Source: Gammaproteobacteria bacterium
GTDB lineage: Bacteria; Pseudomonadota; Gammaproteobacteria; Burkholderiales; Rhodocyclaceae
Length of the DNA: 34,369 bases
Direction of reading: 5' to 3'
Assembly (NCBI GenBank): GCA_029289235.1
Contig: JARFTZ010000042.1
Coordinates: 1 to 34,369, forward strand
The notes under the pieces are model-generated. The model did no database searches. It was not told the DNA's origin and saw nothing but the letters and a program-made list of their open reading frames with translations. Positions within the stretch are counted from its first letter, which is position 1. Every line of letters begins with the position of its first letter. Shown one piece after another: positions 15,859 through 23,805 of this stretch. Both the position numbers and the translations under genes were made by a program.

Positions 15859-17184
15859 TTAAATCAGTCCGGCGTAGTGAAGGATGATCGTGAGGAAAGC
15901 GCCGGTGCCACCCGCGATGGTCGATGCCACGCTGACCCCCTTGATGCCCTGCCGGATATCCATGTTGGACATCGAGACCGTGACCCAGAAGCCGGACGAG
16001 TTGGCGTGTTTGAACATCAGAGCGCCGGTGCCGCAGCAGAGGAACGCCGCCAAGGGCGAAACGCCGATCGTTTCAAGCATCGGTTCGACCAAGGCCGCGG
16101 CAGTCATGACACCCAGCGCATTGGAACCGGTTACGATATGGATCAACGCGGCGATGATGATCGGGATAAGGATGCCCGGGACGTTGAAGGCGACAACCGT
16201 TTCCCCGATGATCTTGGCGATGCCTGCATCCTTGATGAAGGCGGCCAGTGCGCCGCCCATTGCGGTGACCATGATCGGCATTGCGGACGAGCGCAGCGCG
16301 TCTTCCACCCAGTCGTTTTGAACCTTCTTGCTTCGCCATTCCCGGCCCGTCAGCAGCAGCGCGAAGATGCAACCGGCCAACAGCGCTGCCAGCGGCGAAC
16401 CGACAAAGGCAAAAACGTTGGCGAGAGTGGTCTTTGGCATCATCGTGTTGAACAACGTGTTCAGGAAAATGAGAGCGAGCGGCAGAATGATCGGCAGCAG
16501 CGACTTCCCTATTCCCGGAAGTGTCGTGTCGTCGATGGCGGAGGCAGACCTGAGGTATTCCTCCTTCGGTTGCAGCGGTTCCTTGAGCGTGATGCAGTAC
16601 AGCGTCGCTGCGATTACCGACGGAACGGAAACAACGACTCCCCAGAGGATTGCACTGCCGAGCGGAAGATGGAGCAGCGCGGCAGCGGCAACCGGGCCAG
16701 GGGTGGGCGGAATCAGCGACGCTGTGACCAGCGCGCCCATGTAAAGCGCAGTGCCGAAGGAGATCATCGACCGATTGGTCTTCAGCGCCAGGTTTGAAAC
16801 GATCGGAATCAGCAGAATGACGACGGTGTCAGCCCAGATGGGTATCCCGAGAATCGCGGACGCAAGCGCAATGGCCCATATGACGTGTTTTGTACCAAAT
16901 AAATTCACCGTCGCTTTGGTGATGCGCACGGCCGCCCCTGTTTCTTCGAGTATCTTGCCCATGATGCAGCCGAGTACGATGACGATGGCAATACTCTTTA
17001 GCGTGGAGGCCAGGCCTGCGTTAATGGTGCTTTCGATCTTTTGCCACGGCGTTCCAATGGAAATTGCCAGAATGATGGCAACGACCAGAATGCTGGTTAC
17101 AGGATGAATCTTCCATTTCGAGATGGAGACGATCATCAAAAGAATGCAAAGTGCAAACGCAATAAGGATGTAGCTTGTAGACAT
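15859..17184 (-). CDS. GntP-family permease for a sugar acid or related hydroxyacid
   Basis: This 441-residue membrane protein of the GntP/Gnt:H+ symporter family has many hydrophobic segments. It also has family motifs such as GKILEETGAAVRI near residue 75, GIPIWADTVVILLIPI near 110, and LIPPTPGPVAAA near 150. Relatives import gluconate, glycerate, threonate and similar acids. The frame extends 15 codons upstream, but the ATG at 17184 is preceded by GAGGAGG at ideal spacing, so it is the start. It is the first gene of a three-gene operon with a sigma-54 promoter 69 bases upstream. The specific substrate cannot be read from sequence. Confidence 0.92.
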   Translation of the reverse strand: MSTSYILIAFALCILLMIVSISKWKIHPVTSILVVAIILAISIGTPWQKIESTINAGLASTLKSIAIVIVLGCIMGKILEETGAAVRITKATVNLFGTKHVIWAIALASAILGIPIWADTVVILLIPIVSNLALKTNRSMISFGTALYMGALVTASLIPPTPGPVAAAALLHLPLGSAILWGVVVSVPSVIAATLYCITLKEPLQPKEEYLRSASAIDDTTLPGIGKSLLPIILPLALIFLNTLFNTMMPKTTLANVFAFVGSPLAALLAGCIFALLLTGREWRSKKVQNDWVEDALRSSAMPIMVTAMGGALAAFIKDAGIAKIIGETVVAFNVPGILIPIIIAALIHIVTGSNALGVMTAAALVEPMLETIGVSPLAAFLCCGTGALMFKHANSSGFWVTVSMSNMDIRQGIKGVSVASTIAGGTGAFLTIILHYAGLI

Positions 17185-17252
17185 GAAATGTTTTCCTCCT
17201 CGGTTTATATGAGCGGATGCTTGCTTCACTCCCGATCCGCGTTGGCACCTAT

Positions 17253-17269
17253 TGCAAATTCAATGCCAA
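17253..17269 (-). promoter_or_regulatory. Sigma-54 (-24/-12) promoter of the GntP operon
   Basis: The minus strand reads TTGGCATTGAATTTGCA, with GG and GC exactly 12 bases apart as in the TGGCAC-N5-TTGC consensus. Transcription would start near 17242, leaving a leader of about 58 bases before the GntP ATG and its ribosome binding site. Confidence 0.85.
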
Positions 17270-17352
17270 GAGTAGGGGTGTTTATTAAACCCTTGGAAAA
17301 CAGATTGTTATGGTTTTTTTCTTGGGAGCCAGAATCTGTTGAAACAGCAAGT

Positions 17353-17388
17353 TGTTGCAACATGTTGCGCGGCGTTGCGCTACAACAT
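17353..17388. promoter_or_regulatory. Upstream activator sites for the PrpR-type regulator
   Basis: Overlapping inverted repeats cluster 84-135 bp upstream of the -24 element: TGTTGCAACA (17353-17362), GCAACATGTTGC (17357-17368) and ATGTTG/CAACAT (17362-17367 with 17383-17388). Their position and symmetry suit binding by the sigma-54 activator encoded just upstream. The rest of 17389-17588 shows nothing I can name. Confidence 0.65.
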
Positions 17389-17588
17389 GCAATATTTAGA
17401 AACATTAGTTGCCTGATGACATCAGTCCGACGGGGAGGGGCTGAAACTGCTGTTGGAGCGTAGTAGGAGGATGTGAACGCTCAATCGTGACGAGCCGGTA
17501 CGACCCAAGGCCAGATTCCTTGAGGAAACTTCAGTGTTCGTTTGAGTGCGGCTTGGAGGAGAGTGGGTTGCTGCCGGAATTCGTGCCG

Positions 17589-19517
17589 TTACCGGTATTT
17601 TTGCAGACGTCTCCACAGAGTGCTGCGGTCGATTCCCAATAGCTCCGCAGCTTTGCCTCGCTTTCCGCGGGCGGTTGTAAGCGCCTCCAATGTGCGATAC
17701 CGCTCTTCTTTATCGAGGGCAGCAAGCACTCGTCCAGCATCATCTGCCAGGATCTTTGTTTCTTTGCTACGGACCTCTGAAGCAGCTGGAAAGGAGAAGC
17801 CGTCGGGATAGAGGGCGAGCTTGATGTCTTCCGCGGAGAGTTGCCGTGGATCGTGGTGCATCACACTGGCCCGCGCCGCGACGTTACGCAACTCCCGGAC
17901 ATTCCCCGGGAATTCATATGCTCGTAGCGGATCTAAGGCGCGGGGATTGATATTCGGAACCGGGATGGAGTGCTGGTCGCAGTAGCGTTTCAAGAAATAA
18001 GAGAACAGTGCGACGATATCGTCCGGGCGATGCCGAAGAGGTGGAACGGAAAGCGTGAGGACATCGATACGATAGAGGAGATCGCGCCGGAAAAGTCCGC
18101 GCATCGCGAAGTCGCGCAAATCATTGTTTGTTGCTGAAATGACGCGAACATCAACGGCAATGACTTTGTCCGCGCCGATGCGACGCACTTCCCGCTCCTG
18201 TAGCGTCCTCAATAATTTTCCCTGCACACTCACGGGAATTTCGGCGATCTCGTCAAGAAACAACGTCCCGCCATGAGCCAACTCAAACAAGCCGGCTTTA
18301 CCACCCTTGTTGGTTCCTGTGAACGCGCCTTCGACATACCCGAAGAGTTCGCTCTCCAGCAAATTTTCCGGCAACGCTGCACAGTTTACGGCGACGAAAG
18401 GACCATCTTTTCGCGAACTTTCGTTATGGATGCTCTGCGCGAAGAGTTCTTTTCCTGTTCCTGTTTCACCGGTGATCAGTACATTGAACGGTAGCGGAGC
18501 GTAGCGACGGGCAGTTGCAATACAGTTGCTGATGATTGGCGTTTGATGGACCACATCGGAAAAATGATATTTGGCCGTGAGTCCCTTCTCGTGCATTTTC
18601 TCCCGGATCTGTCGCTCAAGTTGCTGCACTCGGGTAACGTTCTGGAAACTGATGACAACGCCTGCGGGCTGACCACTCACCACGACAGGCATGCAGTCCA
18701 GCGACACCGTGATATCGCCTATTTGCCGTATTTCCCCAGTGCTTTCCTTGATCCCCTGCAAAGATTCCGTGTAACTGTCCTCCATGTGCGGAAAAACGTC
18801 GACCAGACGACGTCCCTTCAACTCGCACGATGCCATGGCGCGCGCTGCGATGTTGTCTTCGCGGATGACACCGTCTGCATCAACATAGATGATGCTGTTC
18901 TTGACTAATTGGGTAATGATGCGATGAGTCTCGGCCTTGATCCGTTCCTGACGGATGATTTCGACTGCACGTACCGCCTCCTCGAGCGCCTGTCCGATCG
19001 ATTCCTCGCCGCTTTCAAGACCGATAGCGTTAACGCCGTATTCGCGGGCAAGCCCTTTAACCGAGTAGCCTCCGATTACGGCATCGCACCCCTCGTCAAT
19101 CGCTCGGCGAACCATAGTTGGCAGATCGCTAATATCGCGAGGGATGTAAACGTTGATCTCACAACCGAACATCCCAGACAAATTCTTGATGCCGTTGAAT
19201 GCGTTGTAGAAGCCGATGAAAGCAATGTTTTTCGGTGCAAAATGCTCGCATGCCTTTTGTACAGAAGCGATGACGTCATAGCCCGATATCTCGATTTCAA
19301 TCACTGGCACATCGAGGCCGCCTTGTTTCAGCTCCCGTGCTGAATAGCCACGCGCAACGATGGCGTCGCAGGAACCGATGTTCGCAAAGTCGATGCGGTC
19401 GACGGGGGATACTACAATCCGGCTCTCTATTTGATCCCTTCGTGGATAGCGCCGAAGAACCGTAGTGACGGAATCGCGCATTTCCTCATAAGGCACGATA
19501 AAAAGTATCTGGAACAT
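17589..19517 (-). CDS. Sigma-54-dependent activator with PrpR-type sensor domain
   Basis: This is a 642-residue enhancer-binding protein. A PrpR_N-like ligand-sensing domain covers about residues 1-175, a PAS-like domain about 195-300, and the AAA+ domain about 318-555. The AAA+ part has Walker A GETGTGKE (350-357), the sigma-54 contact motif GAFTGT (397-402) and Walker B GTLFLDE (417-423). A Fis-type helix-turn-helix ends the protein (GKAAELLGIDRSTLWRRL). It lies directly upstream of the GntP operon on the same strand, and a -24/-12 promoter with inverted repeats fills the gap between them. It almost certainly switches on that operon in response to a small acid. Relatives sense 2-methylcitrate; the ligand here is unknown. 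Confidence 0.93.
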   Translation of the reverse strand: MFQILFIVPYEEMRDSVTTVLRRYPRRDQIESRIVVSPVDRIDFANIGSCDAIVARGYSARELKQGGLDVPVIEIEISGYDVIASVQKACEHFAPKNIAFIGFYNAFNGIKNLSGMFGCEINVYIPRDISDLPTMVRRAIDEGCDAVIGGYSVKGLAREYGVNAIGLESGEESIGQALEEAVRAVEIIRQERIKAETHRIITQLVKNSIIYVDADGVIREDNIAARAMASCELKGRRLVDVFPHMEDSYTESLQGIKESTGEIRQIGDITVSLDCMPVVVSGQPAGVVISFQNVTRVQQLERQIREKMHEKGLTAKYHFSDVVHQTPIISNCIATARRYAPLPFNVLITGETGTGKELFAQSIHNESSRKDGPFVAVNCAALPENLLESELFGYVEGAFTGTNKGGKAGLFELAHGGTLFLDEIAEIPVSVQGKLLRTLQEREVRRIGADKVIAVDVRVISATNNDLRDFAMRGLFRRDLLYRIDVLTLSVPPLRHRPDDIVALFSYFLKRYCDQHSIPVPNINPRALDPLRAYEFPGNVRELRNVAARASVMHHDPRQLSAEDIKLALYPDGFSFPAASEVRSKETKILADDAGRVLAALDKEERYRTLEALTTARGKRGKAAELLGIDRSTLWRRLQKYR

Positions 19518-19858
19518 TTCAATTCGGATAGAAAGTGCAGCCGTTACATGTAGCGTAATCTACAAGCGGCGGCAAGAATGCGAAATTGTATCCGGATGTG
19601 AACCATTGCGAGCGCGATGGCCGGGAGACCATTCATCGGAATTTCGTATGCTAGGCGCTGCTACAGCCTTTTTTTTCCGGCGGATTTCGGATGCAGAGCA
19701 GCCCGTTGAATGTCTGTCGTACAGAAGTGGTGAAAGGCAGGTCATGGCCGTTATGAACAGCTGTGCATAACGGCCACGAACGTACTCTTGCCGCTAACAT
19801 CGTCAGCGAGGCCTGCCGTTCAATCAACATACGAGCATCAGACGCGACAAATGGAAAA

Positions 19859-19986
19859 GTCTCGACCTAAGCTGCGGTGTCTGGAAAAAATCTCGACTTA
19901 AGCTGCGAACGCTATTTCGGAACGCTTTGCGAGATTTTTTCAAGTTATTGAAAAATAACGACACGGAGTTCCAACTTAAGCTGCGG
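19859..19986 (+). repeat. Border repeats, right cluster (three copies)
   Basis: Three direct copies of a motif near GTCTCGACTTAAGCTGCGG lie at 19859-19877, 19891-19907 and 19971-19986. They oppose the single copy at 12432-12450. They mark the right edge of the lower-GC block. The stretch 19518-19858 shows no convincing gene, and 19987-20100 shows only non-coding sequence before the riboswitch. Confidence 0.6.
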
Positions 19987-20100
19987 CCGATACTGCCGCC
20001 GCTACCGTGCGAATCAAATGGTCATGTGATCTGTTGGGCGCCAGGATTTGCAGGTGAACTCGATTTTGACAATGCCGCGGTGTTCGTAGACCATTGCGCG

Positions 20101-20261
20101 CTTCAGGTGCCCCGTGTTTATGCGCTCGGGGAGAATCGGGAAGGCGGTGCAAGTCCGTCACGTGCCCAACGCTGTGAGGACGATGCTTCGGCAACATGCC
20201 ACTGGTAGTACCGGGAAGGCGCCGACGGCAGATGAATCCGAGTCAGAAGACCGGCCTGGAA
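20101..20261 (+). promoter_or_regulatory. Cobalamin (adenosylcobalamin-type) riboswitch upstream of bluB
   Basis: The leader contains conserved elements of the cobalamin riboswitch in order: GGTGCC near 20106, GAATCGGGAA near 20132-20141, GGTGCAAGTCCG near 20146, GCCACTG near 20198, a GGGAAGGCG segment near 20213, and the B12 box AGTCAGAAGACCGGCCTG at 20241-20258. The ends pair as TTCAGG with CCTGGAA. A second inverted repeat (GACCGGCCT with AAGGCCCGGTC, 20249-20287) overlaps the B12 box and could be the alternative structure. It lacks a U-run, so control is more likely at translation of bluB. Confidence 0.9.
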
Positions 20262-20319
20262 TACTCTGCGCATGGCAAGGCCCGGTCGTGCGCCCACTTT
20301 TCAAGCAAGGGGAATTGCC

Positions 20320-21102
20320 ATGAAAACGGAGCAAGCCAGCCAGGATGTTCACGCCTTCGCCGCTGAAGCACGTGCCGCCGTCTATCAAGCCATCTTCTCT
20401 CGCCGCGACGTGCGCGGCCAGTTCTTGCCTGAAGCCGTACCCGCCGACGTCCTGAGCCGAATCATCACCGCCGCGCACCATGCGCCATCGGTCGGATTCA
20501 TGCAGCCATGGAATTTCCTGGTCGTGCAATCCGAACAGACGAAGCAGCGGGTGCATGCCGCATTCGAGAAAGCGCATGCTGAAGCCGCTGAAATGTTCGA
20601 GGGAGAAAAGCAGGCCACCTACAGGAAGCTCAAGCTGGAGGGGATTCTCGAGGCGCCCATTGGAATATGCATTACCTGCGACCGTGAGCGCACCGGCCCC
20701 GTTGTCGTCGGCCGTACGCACATCAAGACGATGGATCTTTACAGCAGCGTCTGCGCGGTTCAGAACCTTTGGCTCGCTGCGCGCGCTGAAGGGCTGGGTG
20801 TCGGCTGGGTCAGCATTTTCAATCAGGTCGATTTGCAGGCGGCGCTGGGTATTCCCGAGAAAATCACGCCAATTGCCTATCTGTGCGTCGGTTACGTAAG
20901 CCATTTCTACGCAAAACCGGAACTCGAAACCGCCGGTTGGCTGCCACGAACGCCCATCGAGGATCTGGTCTATTTCGACGCTTGGGGTCAAAGCGACGCA
21001 CAGCGGCCGTTAGTCCAGGCCTTGATGCGCGAACAAGCCCTCTTGCAAGCCCGATGGGGCAGTTCTCCATTCCAGAAATCAACCGACTCACCGATCGACT
21101 AA
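20320..21102 (+). CDS. bluB: 5,6-dimethylbenzimidazole synthase BluB
   Basis: This 260-residue flavin-dependent enzyme of the nitroreductase fold breaks down reduced FMN with oxygen to make 5,6-dimethylbenzimidazole, the lower ligand of vitamin B12. BluB features are FSRRDVRGQF near residue 26, HAPSVGFMQPWNF near 58, the ICITCDRER segment near 117, and GLGVGWVSIFN near 160. The ATG at 20320 follows AAGGGG and gives the expected N-terminus; an upstream ATG in the same frame lies in the leader. The cobalamin riboswitch directly before it is strong support for the call. Other B12 synthesis genes are not in the window. Confidence 0.95.
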   Translation: MKTEQASQDVHAFAAEARAAVYQAIFSRRDVRGQFLPEAVPADVLSRIITAAHHAPSVGFMQPWNFLVVQSEQTKQRVHAAFEKAHAEAAEMFEGEKQATYRKLKLEGILEAPIGICITCDRERTGPVVVGRTHIKTMDLYSSVCAVQNLWLAARAEGLGVGWVSIFNQVDLQAALGIPEKITPIAYLCVGYVSHFYAKPELETAGWLPRTPIEDLVYFDAWGQSDAQRPLVQALMREQALLQARWGSSPFQKSTDSPID

Positions 21103-21166
21103 TCGTCGAACCGTCGCAAGGCCGATTGAGTGATATCGTTGCGCGGTTTTCTCGAGGGATATGACC

Positions 21167-21622
21167 ATGAAAATCTGGGTGGATGCCGACGCGTGTCCGG
21201 TGGCTATCAAGGAAATTCTCTACCGGGCCGCCAATCGCACCCAGATCCCGCTGGTGCTGGTTGCCAACCGGATGCTCCGGGTGCCTCCCTCCCCGTGGAT
21301 AACGGCCCTGCAAGTTCCTGCCGGATTCGATGTGGCGGACAAACGGATCGCCGCGGAAGCGCAATCGGACGACCTGGTCATCACGGCCGATGTGCCGCTG
21401 GCCGCAGAAGTCATTGCCAAGGGCGCGGTGGTCATCGATCCCCGGGGAGAGTTGCTGACGACGAGCAATATCCAGGAGCGCCTTGCCCTGCGCAATTTCC
21501 TCGACAGCCTCCGCAGCAGCGGCGTTGATACCGGAGGGCCGTCGGCGCTCTCCGACGCGGATCGAAAAACGTTTGCCAACCAGCTGGATCGGTTGCTGGC
21601 GAAGCGTGCGCAGACATCATGA
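21167..21622 (+). CDS. YaiI/YqxD family protein (DUF188)
   Basis: This 151-residue protein of the conserved UPF0178/YaiI/YqxD family has a PIN-like nuclease fold by family knowledge. The N-terminal [12 protein letters not shown] and the [17 protein letters not shown] and [19 protein letters not shown] blocks are family signatures, with the acidic residues kept. An ATG two codons upstream (21161) is possible, but GAGGG is better spaced for 21167. It begins 64 bases after bluB and ends 24 bases before arsM, so the three may share a transcript. Its cellular role is not established. Confidence 0.9.
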   Translation: MKIWVDADACPVAIKEILYRAANRTQIPLVLVANRMLRVPPSPWITALQVPAGFDVADKRIAAEAQSDDLVITADVPLAAEVIAKGAVVIDPRGELLTTSNIQERLALRNFLDSLRSSGVDTGGPSALSDADRKTFANQLDRLLAKRAQTS

Positions 21623-21646
21623 GCCGATAGGCCAGGGGGCGGTGCG

Positions 21647-22936
21647 ATGAACAAGGATGAAAGAAACATGAGTGCGATGAAACACGATGAGATCCGTCAG
21701 GCCGTCCGCCAGCAATATGGGCAGATTGCCGAAAACAACAGCTGCGCCTGCAGTCCGTCCTGCTGCGGGCCAGCACCGACTCGGGCCGACGCGCTCTCGC
21801 AGGCGGTGGGTTATTCCGTCGATGAAACAGGCGCCGTGCCCGAAGGCGCCAACCTGGGACTGGGCTGCGGCAACCCGCAGGCGATCGCTGCGCTCAAGGC
21901 GGGCGAAACCGTCCTCGACCTTGGCAGCGGCGGCGGTTTCGACTGTTTCCTGGCAGCCCGGCAAGTCGGCGATCGCGGCCGGGTGATCGGTGTGGATATG
22001 ACACCGGCGATGGTGTCCAGGGCGCGAAGCAATGCCGAGAAGGGCGGCTACCGGAACGTCGAGTTCCGGCTGGGTGAAATCGAGAACCTGCCGGTCGCGG
22101 ACGGCATTATCGACGTGATCATTTCCAACTGCGTCATCAACCTCTCGCCGGACAAGCCACGTGTTTTCGCCGAAGCTTTCCGGGTGCTGAAACCCGGCGG
22201 CCGGCTGGCGATTTCCGATGTTGTCGCGTTCGCGGAGATGCCGGACGAGCTCCGGCAGGACATGGCGCTGCTCACCGGCTGCATGGCCGGAGCGTCGCAG
22301 ATTTTGGCGTTGGAGGAGATGTTGAAAGACGTCGGCTTCCAGCAGATTCGCATTGTGCCGAAGGACGAGAGCAAGGCGTTCATTGGCGATTGGGCGCCGG
22401 GCACGGCGGTGACCGATTACGTCGTCGCGGCGACGATCGAAGCCGTCAAGCCCGCAACCGGATCTTCCGTTGGCCGGGAGGCACGCCCGAAGGGGGCACC
22501 GATCGAGATGCGTCCGGCGCAACCCGGTGACTTTCCCGACATCATTTCACTGCTGACGGCGTGTCATTTGCCGACGGACGATTTGTCCGTGGCTGAAATC
22601 GACCATTTTGTCGTCGTGGTATCCGCAAACGCGCTGGTCGGCGTTTGCGGGCTTGAGGTGTTCGGCAGCGCGGGCTTGCCGCGTTCGCTCGCCGTCGCAC
22701 CGGCTTGGCGCGGCCATGGCATCGGCGAGCGCCTGATTTGCGAGATCGAGCGACGAGCCCGCAGTGCAGGTGTCGAGGTGCTCTACCTGCTGACGACGAC
22801 CGCGCAGACCTATCTCCTGCGTCTGGGGTATGAGGATGTTCAACGCGACACGGTACCGGCGGGCATCGCCACGCATCCCCAGTTCCGTGGCCTGTGCCCG
22901 GCCAGTGCCAAGTGCATGAGCAAGCGCCTGGTCTAG
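21647..22936 (+). CDS. arsM: Arsenite methyltransferase fused to ArsN2-type acetyltransferase (ArsM-ArsN2)
   Basis: This 429-residue two-domain protein carries ArsM in residues about 1-268. SAM binding is seen at VLDLGSGGGFD (89-99), and cysteines at 33-40 (SCACSPSCC), 74, 162 (SNCVINL) and 212 (TGCMAG) match the As(III)-binding positions of ArsM enzymes. It methylates arsenite to mono-, di- and trimethyl forms. After a short linker, residues about 286-429 form a GNAT acetyltransferase with the acetyl-CoA loop RGHGIG (355-360) and the FRGLCPASAKCM end typical of ArsN2. The two domains are one continuous frame. AGGGGG precedes the ATG at 21647; later ATGs at 21668 and 21677 are possible. It stands between DUF188 and an ECF sigma gene. 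Confidence 0.92.
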   Translation: MNKDERNMSAMKHDEIRQAVRQQYGQIAENNSCACSPSCCGPAPTRADALSQAVGYSVDETGAVPEGANLGLGCGNPQAIAALKAGETVLDLGSGGGFDCFLAARQVGDRGRVIGVDMTPAMVSRARSNAEKGGYRNVEFRLGEIENLPVADGIIDVIISNCVINLSPDKPRVFAEAFRVLKPGGRLAISDVVAFAEMPDELRQDMALLTGCMAGASQILALEEMLKDVGFQQIRIVPKDESKAFIGDWAPGTAVTDYVVAATIEAVKPATGSSVGREARPKGAPIEMRPAQPGDFPDIISLLTACHLPTDDLSVAEIDHFVVVVSANALVGVCGLEVFGSAGLPRSLAVAPAWRGHGIGERLICEIERRARSAGVEVLYLLTTTAQTYLLRLGYEDVQRDTVPAGIATHPQFRGLCPASAKCMSKRLV

Positions 22937-22965
22937 GCTCCCTGCGACCGGAGACCGGGCGGGCG

Positions 22966-23538
22966 ATGTCATCCCACGAGTGCCACCAGCGGGCGTGGCG
23001 GCAGCACAAGGAGGAACTGCGGAGTTTTCTCATGCATCGTTCCGGCTGCGCGAGCGATGCCGACGATCTCTTGCAGGAGGTCTTCCTGCGTGCCGTGTTG
23101 CAGGGCGCCGACTTCTGTCGGGTGGAAAACCCGCGTGCCTGGCTGTTCCAGGTGGCGCGCAACCTGCTGGTCGATCGGCTGCGTTTGACCAAGGAACAGG
23201 TTCCCCTGCCGGACGATCTGCTTGCCGACGCGCCGCCGGAAATCGCTCCGGTCGATCTCTTGAGCCATTGCCTGCCGCGCGTTTTGTCGGAACTCTCGGC
23301 GGAGGATCGCGAAGCGATCGTGCTTTGCGACATTCAGGGCGTGACGCAGAAAGCCTTTGCCGAGCGCCTGGGACTTTCGCTTCCCGCCGCCAAGTCGCGG
23401 GTGCAGCGGGCGCGGCTGCGTTTGCGCAGCCAATTGGCCGACGCCTGCCAGCTGACGTTCGATGCGGAAGGGAGGGTCTGCTGCTTCGTTCCGCGTCCGC
23501 CGCTGGACTCGGGAGCATCACCCAGCGACGGTACGTAA
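22966..23538 (+). CDS. ECF sigma factor, SigZ-like
   Basis: This sigma-70 family protein of 190 residues has region 2 (DADDLLQEVFLRAVLQ, then RAWLFQVARNLLVDRLR) and region 4 (LSAEDREAIVLCDIQGVTQKAFAERLGLSLPAAKSRVQRARLRL). The tail GRVCCFVPRP resembles SigZ-type factors. No anti-sigma gene is adjacent; the cysteines in SSHEC and in the tail could sense metals or redox state, which is inference. The frame opens upstream at 22894, overlapping arsM, but the ATG at 22966 gives a normal sigma N-terminus. It lies 29 bases after the arsM fusion gene and converges with the thioredoxin/permease pair. It may direct transcription of arsenic-related genes nearby. Confidence 0.85.
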   Translation: MSSHECHQRAWRQHKEELRSFLMHRSGCASDADDLLQEVFLRAVLQGADFCRVENPRAWLFQVARNLLVDRLRLTKEQVPLPDDLLADAPPEIAPVDLLSHCLPRVLSELSAEDREAIVLCDIQGVTQKAFAERLGLSLPAAKSRVQRARLRLRSQLADACQLTFDAEGRVCCFVPRPPLDSGASPSDGT

Positions 23539-23548
23539 CCCGCCGCGC

Positions 23549-23791
23549 TTATCCGCCGTGCCTGGCAATTTCCTGCTTGAGCATCTCCACGGTCGGCACG
23601 CGACCGGAAACGACCACTTTGCCGTCGATGATCGCGGCCGGGGTCATCATCACCCCCATCGGGGCGAAAACGCGCGGATCGGTCAGATGCTCGATTTCGG
23701 CGTCGATGCCAAGTTCGGCGCAGGCGTCACGGACGTTCTTTTCGGTGGCCTGGCATTTCGCGCAGCCCGGGCCGGCGATCTGGATCTTCAT
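23549..23791 (-). CDS. Small thioredoxin-family protein (CAKC)
   Basis: This 80-residue protein is of the short thioredoxin-like group often called redox-active disulphide protein 2. The active site is GPGCAKC near residues 8-14, and the conserved cis-proline lies in MMTPAAIIDG near 49-58. It lies 14 bases after the permease gene on the same strand. This pairing of a COG0701 permease with a small thioredoxin recurs in arsenic loci and appears again at 28311-29603. It may pass electrons or a bound metalloid thiol to the permease; the exact role is unknown. Confidence 0.88.
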   Translation of the reverse strand: MKIQIAGPGCAKCQATEKNVRDACAELGIDAEIEHLTDPRVFAPMGVMMTPAAIIDGKVVVSGRVPTVEMLKQEIARHGG

Positions 23792-23805
23792 GACCTACCT
23801 CCTCG

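Noticed and set aside
17242-17255. TTGGCACCTATTGC on the + strand as a sigma-54 promoter
   Set aside because: The gap between the GG and GC elements is two bases too short and it points away from any gene. The minus-strand site at 17253-17269 has exact spacing and faces the operon.
19927-20208. Open frame of 93 codons before bluB
   Set aside because: It runs through the border repeat and into the cobalamin riboswitch, with no domain or ribosome binding site.
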